A stretch of DNA of 64,000 nucleotides, taken from SZUA-309 sp050185825. GTDB taxonomy: Bacteria > Pseudomonadota > Gammaproteobacteria > Pseudomonadales > Azotimanducaceae. Below are positions 23,909-31,944 of the stretch, piece after piece. The notes below the pieces were generated by a model that saw only the letters and a list, made by a program, of their open reading frames with translations, was not told the DNA's origin and made no database searches. Position numbers and translations under genes: made by a program. The stretch's first letter is position 1, and the number at the start of each line of letters is the position of its first letter. The DNA lies in the NCBI GenBank assembly GCA_050185825.1, contig JBFWZA010000013.1:62001-126000 (forward strand), in the 5' to 3' direction.

Positions 23909-25192
23909 TCAGACGAGACTGACGATCACATCCGTTCCGCCTCCGGGCGGATCTTCGATGCGCACGCGCCAGCCATGCGCCTGACAGAGCTGCAGCACGA
24001 TGGCGAGCCCGAGACCGCTGCCGCCGGTGACGCTGCTTCGTGAGCTGTCCAGTCGGAAGAACGGCTGAAAAACCTGCTCCTTGAACTCATCCGGTATCCC
24101 CGGTCCCGAGTCGATGACGTGGATGTCGGTGCCTGCCAGGCGCACCCGCACCCGATCGCCGTGCTGCTGCGCGTTGCTGATGAGGTTGGTGAGCACCCGC
24201 TTCAGCGCCCCCGCGGCAAGCTTGAGCCTGAGGTCCGGATTACCCTCCGCCGAGAACGGAATCCGCGGGTCGCAGGCCTCCACCACGTCCTCGACAAACG
24301 GCCGCACCACCACGTCACGCGGCGCTTCTCCGGTTCCCCGGGCGAAGCGCAGCGCATCACCGATGAGAGAGTCCATGGTCTCCAGGTTGCGCTCGAACCG
24401 GGCCACCAGCTTCGGGTCCACGTCCGCAGGCAGCAGCTCCAGCGCCAGCCGCATGCGGGTAAGCGGCGTGCGGAGATCGTGGGAGATCCCGGCCAGCAGC
24501 GTGGTGCGGTTCGACAGCAGCGCCGATATCTCTCTGGCCATGGTGTTGAAGTTGCGGGCCAGCGACACGAGCTCCCGAGGACCTTCCTCCGGCAGCGGCT
24601 CGAAGTTCTCACCACCACGGAACGACTCCACCCGTTCCGCGGCCTGCACCAGCGGACGTGTGATCCGCTGAACGATGATCAGCGAGGTCAGAAACACGAT
24701 GGCGGCGCCGAGCGCCAGGATGATCACCCCGACGTAGAGGGGTTGAATGTCACGCCGGCTGGGCGAGAAGCCGATCTGCAGGTTGTGGCCGCCCATGGTC
24801 ACGTCCAGCCAGATCAGCTCATCGCCCTCGAGCAGGGTGACCGGTTGATCCAGCCGCTCGCTGAGCTGCTCCTCCACCAGGCTGAGATAGGGCTGCTCCA
24901 GAGGCGCATCGGCGAGCTGGCGCGGCTCGTCCGTGACGATCAGGTCGTGGTTCTGCGCCAGCTCCAGCTCGAAGTAGGGACGGGCGGTGGGCGGCAGCTC
25001 GACCCAGGTCTGGGCGGAGAGCACGAGCAGCGCCGCCTCGTCGTTGGCCGACTGCTGGGCGATGGGCTCGATGAGGTAGACGTTCAGAGCCGCAATGGAG
25101 ACCAGCGCGATGAGGAAGGAGCTGACCGCGAGGGTCAGGTTGGTGCGGGCGAGGAGGGACCCCTGGCCGAACCGCCGACGCGGCTCAGCCAT
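23909..25192 (-). CDS. envZ: sensor histidine kinase, EnvZ-like
   Basis: A 427-residue inner-membrane kinase of an osmolarity/envelope-type two-component system. A first transmembrane helix (about residues 18-41), a periplasmic loop of about 110 residues, a second helix (about 151-174), a HAMP linker, and the phosphoacceptor His238 in GISHDLRTPLTRMRLALELL are visible. The N box (LTNLISNAQQHGD), G1 (DSGPGIP), F box and G2 (GGSGLGLAI) of the ATPase domain follow. The H-box is nearly that of EnvZ. I chose ATG 25192, although a GTG one codon upstream is possible. It overlaps the response regulator stop by 8 bases, so the two are translationally coupled. Confidence 0.92.
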   Translation of the reverse strand: MAEPRRRFGQGSLLARTNLTLAVSSFLIALVSIAALNVYLIEPIAQQSANDEAALLVLSAQTWVELPPTARPYFELELAQNHDLIVTDEPRQLADAPLEQPYLSLVEEQLSERLDQPVTLLEGDELIWLDVTMGGHNLQIGFSPSRRDIQPLYVGVIILALGAAIVFLTSLIIVQRITRPLVQAAERVESFRGGENFEPLPEEGPRELVSLARNFNTMAREISALLSNRTTLLAGISHDLRTPLTRMRLALELLPADVDPKLVARFERNLETMDSLIGDALRFARGTGEAPRDVVVRPFVEDVVEACDPRIPFSAEGNPDLRLKLAAGALKRVLTNLISNAQQHGDRVRVRLAGTDIHVIDSGPGIPDEFKEQVFQPFFRLDSSRSSVTGGSGLGLAIVLQLCQAHGWRVRIEDPPGGGTDVIVSLV

Positions 25193-25898
25193 CACCGTCC
25201 GGGCAGAACATGTAGCCCTTGCCCCAGACCGTTTTGATGTACACCGGTGCCGACGGGTCCGCCTCGATCTTGCCGCGCAGACGGGTCACCCGGACATCGA
25301 TGCTCCGATCGAAAGGTGAGCGTTCCGCGCCGGTCAGCAGATCCAGTATCCGATCCCTGTCCAGCACCTTGTTAGGGTTGGCCACGAGAATGCTCAGCAG
25401 ATCGAACTCACCGGACGTCAGCGCCACCGGCTCGCCCTTTCTCGTCAGGCGGTGAGAAGCGATGTCGAGCTCGAACTGTCCGAAACGGACCTTGCCGTCC
25501 GCGGGCGCGTCCATGGCCACGCTGCTGCCGGAACGACGGAGCACGGCACGGATCCGGGCGAGAAGCTCCCGGGGATTGAAAGGCTTGGCAAGGTAGTCGT
25601 CCGCCCCGACCTCGAGGCCGACGATGCGATCCACATCGTCGCCCTGAGCGGACACCATGACGATGGGCATACGGCTCTCGTTCTTCAGCCGTCTGGCAAT
25701 GGCGAGACCGTGCTCGCCCGGCAGCATGAGGTCGAGCACGATGAGATCCACGGGATGCTCGGCGAGATAGGCATCCATGGCCTCGCCGCTGTCCACGCAG
25801 TGGACGTCGAATCCCTGCTGGGTGAGGTAGGCCTGGGTCAACTCGCGGATTTCGGGGTCGTCGTCGACCACCAGCAGCTTGGCAGCTTCGCCGTCCAA
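25185..25898 (-). CDS. ompR: response regulator, OmpR-like
   Basis: A 237-residue transcription regulator with an N-terminal receiver domain (acidic Asp12-14, phosphoacceptor Asp56 in IVLDLMLPG, Lys in LAKPF) and a C-terminal winged-helix domain. The latter (LTSGEFDLLSILVANPNKVLDRDRIL, then RSIDVRVTRLRGKIE and YIKTVWGKGYMF) is very close to OmpR. No ATG or GTG begins the receiver domain at a sensible place. The TTG at 25898, giving MDGEAAKLLVVDDD, matches OmpR in length, so I place the start there with moderate certainty. It follows the secreted-protein gene by 10 bases and overlaps envZ. Confidence 0.9.
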   Translation of the reverse strand: MDGEAAKLLVVDDDPEIRELTQAYLTQQGFDVHCVDSGEAMDAYLAEHPVDLIVLDLMLPGEHGLAIARRLKNESRMPIVMVSAQGDDVDRIVGLEVGADDYLAKPFNPRELLARIRAVLRRSGSSVAMDAPADGKVRFGQFELDIASHRLTRKGEPVALTSGEFDLLSILVANPNKVLDRDRILDLLTGAERSPFDRSIDVRVTRLRGKIEADPSAPVYIKTVWGKGYMFCPDGDG

Positions 25899-25908
25899 CG
25901 GGTGTTCG

Positions 25909-26523
25909 CTAAGGTGTGACGTCGGTGACCCGGACAACCGGCGGCTCGAACGCGCCACCAGTGCCGTTCGGGTCGCGGGGCTCACCGTTCCCGGCAGCTT
26001 CTCCCGTGGGGGTTCCTGCGACCTCGGCGCTGCGGTGCTCGAATCCGACGCCGAAGCCCCTTCCGGAAGACAGCGCCTCCCGATCCGGTGTGATGCGCAC
26101 GACCTTCGTTTCGATCTTGAGGTACTGGCCGCCACCGTACACCCGTCCGTAGCGTCGCTGGGTGCGGATCATGAGCACGCCGTCCCGGTCTTTGCGCTGG
26201 GCCATGCGCATCTTCACTTCCCGCAGGAGGGCTTCCTTTTCGTCCTTGTTCAGGCTGTCCCACTGAGCACCCACCCGGGTCAGCTCGTGGTCAGAGGCGC
26301 CGGAGTAGTCCGGCAGACGTTTGAGGGGGGAATCCACGAGCTGCTCGATGCTCCTGGTTTCCGGGGCGGCGGTCTCGACGGTCTGGGCAGCCGCGTCGGC
26401 GCCGGAGGCCGTCAGCAGCGCACAGAGTGACAACCAGACAGGCGACAGCCAGACGGCCGGAAAGGGTCGTCTATGGTAGGTAATCTGACGTATCGAGTGG
26501 CGCTCAGATCCAAAAAGTCGCAT
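25909..26523 (-). CDS. secreted protein of unknown function upstream of ompR
   Basis: A 204-residue protein with an N-terminal hydrophobic stretch (WLSPVWLSLCALLTASGADAAA, written here as residues about 25-47) that looks like a signal peptide. The mature part contains WDSLNKDEKEALLREVKMRMAQ, reminiscent of the helical DUF3106-type motif, then a basic strand region and a disordered Gly/Pro-rich end. ATG 26523 is preceded by GAGGA, whereas the longer open frame would run through a hairpin. It is 10 bases upstream of the response regulator, so a periplasmic accessory or sensor role for the two-component system is possible but unproven. Confidence 0.65.
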   Translation of the reverse strand: MRLFGSERHSIRQITYHRRPFPAVWLSPVWLSLCALLTASGADAAAQTVETAAPETRSIEQLVDSPLKRLPDYSGASDHELTRVGAQWDSLNKDEKEALLREVKMRMAQRKDRDGVLMIRTQRRYGRVYGGGQYLKIETKVVRITPDREALSSGRGFGVGFEHRSAEVAGTPTGEAAGNGEPRDPNGTGGAFEPPVVRVTDVTP

Positions 26524-26551
26524 ATATCCTCGGCTACGCCCGGGATGACGC

Positions 26552-26581
26552 ACAGCCGCCGGTATTCTGACCGGCGGCTGT
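26552..26581. terminator. 12-bp perfect hairpin upstream of the ompR operon
   Basis: acagccgccggt (26552-26563) pairs perfectly with accggcggctgt (26570-26581) around a six-base loop. It lies between the thiolase stop and the start of the secreted-protein gene on the same strand. No U tract follows on the minus strand, so it may be a Rho-assisted terminator for the thiolase transcript. Confidence 0.5.
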
Positions 26582-26643
26582 TTCATCGCCATTTCCCGCC
26601 AGTTTCATTTTGTAACCAGCGGGACTCCGGCAGTCCGGAGGCT

Positions 26644-27828
26644 TCAGGCGGCCTCGAAGAGGCCTGCGGCGCCCTGACCACCGCCGATGCACATGGTGAC
26701 GACACCATACTTCTTGCCGCGGCGCTTGAGCTCACGAAGCACCAGGCCCGTCTGCCGGGAGCCGGTCATCCCGAACGGGTGGCCGATGCTGATGCTGCCG
26801 CCGAGCACGTTGTAAAGCTCGTTGGGCAGTCCCAGCTTGTCGCGGCAGTACAGGCACTGGGAGGCGAACGCCTCGTTCAGCTCCCACAGATCGATGTCGT
26901 CCTGCTCGAGGCCGGCATTCTTCAGCAATCGCGGAATGGCGAACACCGGACCGATGCCCATCTCGTCCGGCTCGCAGCCGGCCACCGTGAAGCCGCGGTA
27001 GATACCGATGGGCTCGACACCGAGCTGCGCGGCGCGTTCGGCGCTCATCAGCAGCGTCATGGAGGCGCCGTCGGACAGCTGCGAGGCGTTGCCTGCAGTC
27101 ACGGTGCCGTCCTCCTCGAACGCCGGCGGCAGGCCAGCGAGCCCTTCCAGGGTCGTGTTCGGACGGTTGCACTCGTCCTTGTCCACGGTGACCTGCACCC
27201 GGCTCTCCTCGCCCGTTTCCTTGTCCACCTTCAGCATGGTGGCGGTCATGGGCACGATCTCTTCCGCGATCTTGCCCGCCTCCACCGCGGCGGCATAACG
27301 CTGCTGGCTCTGCAGCGCGTACTCGTCCTGCATTTCCCGGGTGACCTGGTAGCGGCGCGCCACCACTTCGGCGGTGTTGCCCATGGCCATGAAGATCTCC
27401 GGCTTCTCTTCCAGCAGACGCTTGTTCTGCTTGGCCTTGCCCGGCTCCTGGCGGGTGCGCATGGAGATGGAGTCGGCGCCGCCGGCGATGGCGACCTGGG
27501 TCTGCCCCGAGGCGATCTGATTGGCGGCGAGCGCGATGGACTGCAGTCCGGAGGAGCAGAACCGGTTGATGGTCATGCCCGCGGTGGTGATCGGCAGGTT
27601 CGACAGCACCACGGCCAGCCTGGCCAGGTTGCCGTCCTGCTCACCCACATGGCTCGCGGCACCGACGATGACGTCCTCCACCTCGTCCGGGCTGACCTTC
27701 GAGTTCCGCTCGAGCAGCGCGTTGATGCAGTGCGCGAGCATGTCGTCCGAGCGGGTCAGGTTGAAGCTGCCCCGGAAGGCCTTGGCGAGGCCGGTGCGAA
27801 CGCTGTCGACGATAACGACGTCTTTCAT
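26644..27828 (-). CDS. acetyl-CoA C-acyltransferase (thiolase)
   Basis: A 394-residue thiolase that cleaves 3-ketoacyl-CoA with CoA, or condenses two acyl-CoAs. The acylated cysteine Cys91 (NRFCSSGLQS), the active-site His350 (GHPFGMTGSRQ) and the second cysteine Cys380 (CIGGGQGAAG) are present in the normal order. NEAFASQ marks the NEAF block. Length is standard. I start at ATG 27828, as the extra upstream frame is not thiolase sequence. It has no close partner on its strand, the neighbour 162 bases away being divergent. With the CoA ligase, dehydrogenases and hydratases in the window it completes the beta-oxidation enzyme types. Confidence 0.94.
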   Translation of the reverse strand: MKDVVIVDSVRTGLAKAFRGSFNLTRSDDMLAHCINALLERNSKVSPDEVEDVIVGAASHVGEQDGNLARLAVVLSNLPITTAGMTINRFCSSGLQSIALAANQIASGQTQVAIAGGADSISMRTRQEPGKAKQNKRLLEEKPEIFMAMGNTAEVVARRYQVTREMQDEYALQSQQRYAAAVEAGKIAEEIVPMTATMLKVDKETGEESRVQVTVDKDECNRPNTTLEGLAGLPPAFEEDGTVTAGNASQLSDGASMTLLMSAERAAQLGVEPIGIYRGFTVAGCEPDEMGIGPVFAIPRLLKNAGLEQDDIDLWELNEAFASQCLYCRDKLGLPNELYNVLGGSISIGHPFGMTGSRQTGLVLRELKRRGKKYGVVTMCIGGGQGAAGLFEAA

Positions 27829-27989
27829 GAGTATCCCCCAGTGGTTTTGAGCAGTTTCCTGTCGAGCCGGGCATGTTACTCCCCGCTCCGGAGCGGCGCC
27901 AGCCGCCGGGCCGGCCCGTATCCAGCCCCATCGGGGCACCCCGCGAGCGGCGTGTTAAGCTTAGCCGCCCACGGGTAGGGGGAACGCTG

Positions 27990-28841
27990 GTGACTTCGAT
28001 GCCTACGACAAGGCTCGCGGACGGCCTGTGCTTCGGCGAGGGGCCACGCTGGCATGACGGCGCGCTGTGGCTCTCGGACATGCACGCACACGAGGTTCTC
28101 AGGTTCTCCCCGGACGGCACGCGAAGCCGCGTGGTGGGCGTCGACAACCGGCCTTCCGGGCTCGGCTGGCTGCCGAACGGCGACCTGCTCATCGTCTCCA
28201 TGACGGATCGCTCGGTGCTCCGCTTCGACGGCGGCCATCTGTCCGTGCATGCGGACCTCTCGAACCTCGCGTCCTTTTACTGCAACGACATGGTGGTGGA
28301 TGGCCACGGCCGGGCCTATGTCGGCAACTTCGGTTTCGACTTCAACGGCGGCGCCCAGCCCGGGCCCGCGGAGCTCATCTGCGTGGAGCCGGATGGCAGC
28401 GCCAGGATCGTGGCGGACGGCCTGATGTTTCCGAACGGCACGGTGATCACGCCGGATGGCGGCACACTGATCGTCGCCGAGTCCTTCGGCGCCCGGCTCA
28501 CCGCCTTCGATGTGGCCGCCGACGGCGATCTCTGCAACCGGCGGGTCTGGGCCGAGCTGCCGCGCGGCGCCATCCCGGACGGCATCTGCCTGGACGCGGA
28601 AGGCGGCATCTGGTCCGCGTCGCCGACCACCTGCGAGTGCATCCGCCAGGTCATCGGCGGCGAGATCACCCACCGTGTGGAGGTCGATCAGGGCGCCTTC
28701 GCCTGCATGCTCGGCGGTGCGGACGGGCACACGCTCTACGTGCTGACCGCCGACTCCTCCGACCCCGACGAGTGCCGGGCACACCGCCAGGGCAGGATCG
28801 AGGTCAGCCAGGCGCCCTATCCCGGTGCCGGCTGGCCCTGA
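27990..28841 (+). CDS. SMP-30/gluconolactonase/LRE family protein
   Basis: A 283-residue six-bladed beta-propeller hydrolase. The metal-binding features are the N-terminal glutamate in CFGEGPRWHDGALWLSDMH, Asn in YCNDMVVDGHGRAYVGNFGF, and the Asp in IPDGICLDAEGGIW. Members hydrolyse lactones such as gluconolactone or organophosphates. GTG 27990 is chosen because GTAGGGGGAA lies a normal distance upstream; the ATG at 27999 is the alternative. Its 3' end overlaps the start of the transporter gene by 17 bases, so the two are coupled. Substrate unknown. Confidence 0.88.
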   Translation: MTSMPTTRLADGLCFGEGPRWHDGALWLSDMHAHEVLRFSPDGTRSRVVGVDNRPSGLGWLPNGDLLIVSMTDRSVLRFDGGHLSVHADLSNLASFYCNDMVVDGHGRAYVGNFGFDFNGGAQPGPAELICVEPDGSARIVADGLMFPNGTVITPDGGTLIVAESFGARLTAFDVAADGDLCNRRVWAELPRGAIPDGICLDAEGGIWSASPTTCECIRQVIGGEITHRVEVDQGAFACMLGGADGHTLYVLTADSSDPDECRAHRQGRIEVSQAPYPGAGWP

Positions 28842-30141
28842 GGAGCCTGGGTCGGTCGGCCTGGGTCAATACTGGCGTTTCTACTGGCCGCTCGCCCTGA
28901 CGGGCGTGGCCATGGTGCTCGGCGTGCAGTTTCAGAACGCCGCGCTCGCCCGCTACCCCGAGGCCGTCACCGAGCTGGCGGTATTCGCCCTGGGCTACGG
29001 CACCTTCGGCTTCTTCCGAGCCAGCCTGAACTTCATCGCCCAGCTGTCCAACGTCTTCGCCCGGAGCGAGACGGGCACCCGCCGCTGTCACCGCTTCGTG
29101 CTCGCCGTCAGCGTGATCATCATGGGGCCCCTGATTCTGCTCGGCTGGAGCGACGCGGGTGGGCGGCTGATCGCGGCGCTCTACGGCACCGATGCGGCGC
29201 TCACCGCCCGGGTGCAGGAGTACCTGATCTACCTCGCGCCGATCATCCTGCTGGGTGCGCAGCGTTTCTACTACACCGGCCTGCTGGTCCAGGCCCGGCT
29301 GACGGGCTGGGTGACCAACCTGAACGTGCTGTTTCTGGCCATCCAGATTGCCGGACTGGTCGCCGGCTTCAGCCTGGGACTGAGACCCGTGCTGGTGCTG
29401 GTGGGCTCCGAGGTCCTGGCCGTCCTCTGTCAGGTGGCGGCGACGCTGTGGGTGAAGGGCCGCTACTACCGGCTGCCTGCAATCGCCGAGCACGAGCGGC
29501 TGACCTACCGCGAGCTGGTGAGTTTCTTCATCCCGGTGTCCATGACCGGCGTCATGTTCGCGTTGAGCCGCCCGGTGCTCTACGCCTTCGTCAGCAGAGC
29601 CCCGGACGGGCTGACAGCCATCGCCGCCATGCGCGTGGCCTTCGACTTCTCCATGCTCTTCCAGCAGGCGGCCAATCAGTTCAGGCACTTCTTCGTCACC
29701 TTCGGGCTCGACGACCTGCCCGGGAAGCGGCGATTCATGGCCCTCATCGCCGTGGCGCTCACGGGCATCATGCTGGTCTTCGCGCTGACGCCGCTCCAGG
29801 CCTGGATCTGGCGCGACCTGATGCGCATTCCCGACGACGTGCGCCCACTGTCCGTGCAGGTGTTTTTCATCATGTGCGCCATGCCCGTCGTCATCATCAT
29901 CCGCAACTACTTCCACGGCGCCCTGATGGTGGAACGACGCACGGCCGGCATGGCGCTCGGCAGCGTGCTGCGCGTGGTCGGCATCTATCTCGGCGCCCAG
30001 GTCTGCTTCTCGCTGGGTCAGCTCGACCACGTCACCGCCTCGGTGATCCTGCTCCTCGGCTTCGTGATCGAGACGCTGGTGGTGATTCAGGCCACCGCGA
30101 GAGGCCAGGGCGAGCGGGTGAAGGCCACCGCGAACAGATAG
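28825..30141 (+). CDS. multi-pass membrane transporter, MATE/ANKH-like
   Basis: A 438-residue protein with about twelve hydrophobic segments. The layout and motifs such as GYGTFGFFRASLNFIAQLSNVFAR and FFIPVSMTGVMFALSRPVLYAF suggest the MOP flippase superfamily, and I am reminded of bacterial homologues of the ANKH phosphate/citrate exporter. I am less sure of the exact family. The start GTG at 28825 lies inside the SMP-30 gene (17-base overlap); no later start is obvious before the first helix. Its 3' end overlaps the convergent SirB2 gene by 55 bases. Likely an exporter of a small anion or lipid, by inference. Confidence 0.72.
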   Translation: MPAGPEEPGSVGLGQYWRFYWPLALTGVAMVLGVQFQNAALARYPEAVTELAVFALGYGTFGFFRASLNFIAQLSNVFARSETGTRRCHRFVLAVSVIIMGPLILLGWSDAGGRLIAALYGTDAALTARVQEYLIYLAPIILLGAQRFYYTGLLVQARLTGWVTNLNVLFLAIQIAGLVAGFSLGLRPVLVLVGSEVLAVLCQVAATLWVKGRYYRLPAIAEHERLTYRELVSFFIPVSMTGVMFALSRPVLYAFVSRAPDGLTAIAAMRVAFDFSMLFQQAANQFRHFFVTFGLDDLPGKRRFMALIAVALTGIMLVFALTPLQAWIWRDLMRIPDDVRPLSVQVFFIMCAMPVVIIIRNYFHGALMVERRTAGMALGSVLRVVGIYLGAQVCFSLGQLDHVTASVILLLGFVIETLVVIQATARGQGERVKATANR

Positions 30142-30455
30142 ACCAACGCCAGCAGCGCAGCGACGAAGCCGAAGATCTTCAGCGCTTTCGTCTGCGCCCG
30201 CATGGTCAGCACCCCGAAGCCGATGTAGGCGAGGAGCGCCGTCATCTTCGCCGCCAGCCACGGATCACCCAGGGATGCGCCGATCCTGAAGGCGAGCATC
30301 ACGCCGAGCGTCAGCAGCGCGGTATCCACCAGGTGCGGCACCACGCGGACCCAACGCTCGTTCCGCTGCGGCGAATCGAGCACCGACCAGAACCCGCGTA
30401 GCAGAAAACCCGCAGCGGTGAGAAAGGCCAGCGTGATGTGGAAGCTCTTGAGCAC
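30087..30455 (-). CDS. SirB2 family membrane protein
   Basis: A 122-residue protein with four hydrophobic segments. The opening LKSFHITLAFLTAAGFLLRGFW and the RVVPHLVDTALLTLGVMLAF segment, including the HxxD-type pair, are typical of SirB2, a small membrane family named from Salmonella invasion regulation but of unknown biochemical role. I start at GTG 30455, which has AGAGGAG five bases upstream. The last 55 bases overlap the convergent transporter gene in a different frame. Length agrees with the family, so the overlap is likely real. Confidence 0.8.
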   Translation of the reverse strand: MLKSFHITLAFLTAAGFLLRGFWSVLDSPQRNERWVRVVPHLVDTALLTLGVMLAFRIGASLGDPWLAAKMTALLAYIGFGVLTMRAQTKALKIFGFVAALLALVYLFAVAFTRSPWPLAVA

Positions 30456-30522
30456 GGCAACTCCTCTGCGATCAGATCGACTATGATCCCCGAGAACGAC
30501 AAGAAACGACAAACCCTTCCCC

Positions 30523-31944
30523 ATGGATGAGCTCATCGATCAGGCCATGCGGCCACTGGCCGACGCGGTCGCGGGATTCATTTTCTTCTCGGTCAGGATC
30601 GGTGCTGCGGAGCTGCCCCTCATCGTCGCCTGGCTGATCGGTGGCGGGGTGTTCTTCACGCTGTATTTCCGCTTCATCAACATCCGCGGATTCGCACACG
30701 CGCTGCACCTCGTTCAGGGCCGCTACGACAATCACGAGGACCCGGGGGAGATCAGCCACTTCCAGGCGCTGACGGCTGCCGTATCGGGCACCGTCGGCAT
30801 CGGCAACATCGCCGGTGTGGCCGTGGCGATCTCCATGGGTGGCCCGGGCGCCACGTTCTGGCTGATCGTTGCCGGTCTGCTCGGCATGTCTACCAAGTTC
30901 GCGGAGTGCACACTGGGGCTCCGCTACCGCGTCCACCACGACGACGGCTCCGTGTCCGGCGGCCCCATGTACTACCTGGAGGAGGGCCTGAAGGCCCGCA
31001 ACCTGCCGCGGATCGGCAAGGCGCTCGGCGCGTTCTACGCCGCGGCCATGGTCATCGGCTGCCTGGGCATCGGCAACATGTTCCAGTCCAACCAGGCAGC
31101 CGCGATCCTGATCAACGTCACCGGCGCCGAGGACAGCCCGCTCGCCGGCCGGGCCTGGCTGGTGGGGCTCGGCCTGGCCCTGGCCGTGGTGCTGGTGATC
31201 ATCGGCGGCATCCGCTCCATCGCCCGCACCACCGCCCGGCTGGTGCCCGGCATGGCCATCCTCTACCTGCTCACCGCCCTGTTGATCCTGGTGCTGAACG
31301 CCTCGTCGCTGCCCGGCGCCTTCGCCGCCATCTGGACGGGTGCCTTCACCCCGGAAGGCATCACCGGCGGCATGATCGGCGTGATCATCATCGGCTTCCG
31401 CCGCGCCGTGTTCTCGAACGAGGCCGGTCTCGGCTCCGCGGCCATCGCCCATGCCACCGCCCGCACCCGGTATCCGGTCCGGGAAGGCTACGTCGCGCTG
31501 CTGGAGCCGTTCATCGACACGGTCGTCATCTGCACCGTGACAGCGCTGGTCATCATCACCACCGTCTACGAGCCGTCGCTCTCCGGCGCGGAGGTGAGCG
31601 GCATCGAGCTCACCACCCGGGCCTTCGGCAGCACTCTCTGGTGGACACCCGTACCGCTGTCCGTTGCCGCGATCCTGTTCGCGTTCTCGACCATGATCAC
31701 CTGGTCCTACTACGGGGTGAAGGCGTTCACCTACCTGGTTGGTCACCACCGCTGGGCGGATCTGGGCTTCAAGCTCTTTTTCCTGCTGTTCGTCATACTC
31801 GGCGCCAGCGTGCAGCTCGGCGCGGTGGTGGACCTCTCCGACGCCCTGGTGTTCGTGGTCGCCATTCCCAACCTGCTGGGCCTGTGCCTGATGGCCCCCC
31901 TGATCAAGAAGGAGCTCACCGACTATGAATCGACGCTTCGCTGA
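30523..31944 (+). CDS. alanine or glycine:cation symporter (AGCS family)
   Basis: A 473-residue sodium-coupled amino acid importer. Residues 87-100 (VSGTVGIGNIAGVA) are the family signature, followed by GGPMYYLEEGLKAR, the LGIGNMFQSNQAA helix and FSNEAGLGSAAIAHATA. About ten to eleven transmembrane helices can be counted. The family (AlsT, DagA) takes up alanine or glycine with Na+ or H+. The gene is divergent from SirB2 (67-base gap) and overlaps the downstream amidohydrolase by 20 bases. The tight coupling may mean the imported compound is released from an amide by that secreted enzyme, an inference only. Confidence 0.93.
   Translation: MDELIDQAMRPLADAVAGFIFFSVRIGAAELPLIVAWLIGGGVFFTLYFRFINIRGFAHALHLVQGRYDNHEDPGEISHFQALTAAVSGTVGIGNIAGVAVAISMGGPGATFWLIVAGLLGMSTKFAECTLGLRYRVHHDDGSVSGGPMYYLEEGLKARNLPRIGKALGAFYAAAMVIGCLGIGNMFQSNQAAAILINVTGAEDSPLAGRAWLVGLGLALAVVLVIIGGIRSIARTTARLVPGMAILYLLTALLILVLNASSLPGAFAAIWTGAFTPEGITGGMIGVIIIGFRRAVFSNEAGLGSAAIAHATARTRYPVREGYVALLEPFIDTVVICTVTALVIITTVYEPSLSGAEVSGIELTTRAFGSTLWWTPVPLSVAAILFAFSTMITWSYYGVKAFTYLVGHHRWADLGFKLFFLLFVILGASVQLGAVVDLSDALVFVVAIPNLLGLCLMAPLIKKELTDYESTLR

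Noticed and set aside
24119..25237. 372-codon plus-strand frame opposite the envZ-type kinase
   Set aside because: Antisense shadow. The minus strand encodes a complete histidine kinase with all motifs, and the plus frame has no recognisable domain.
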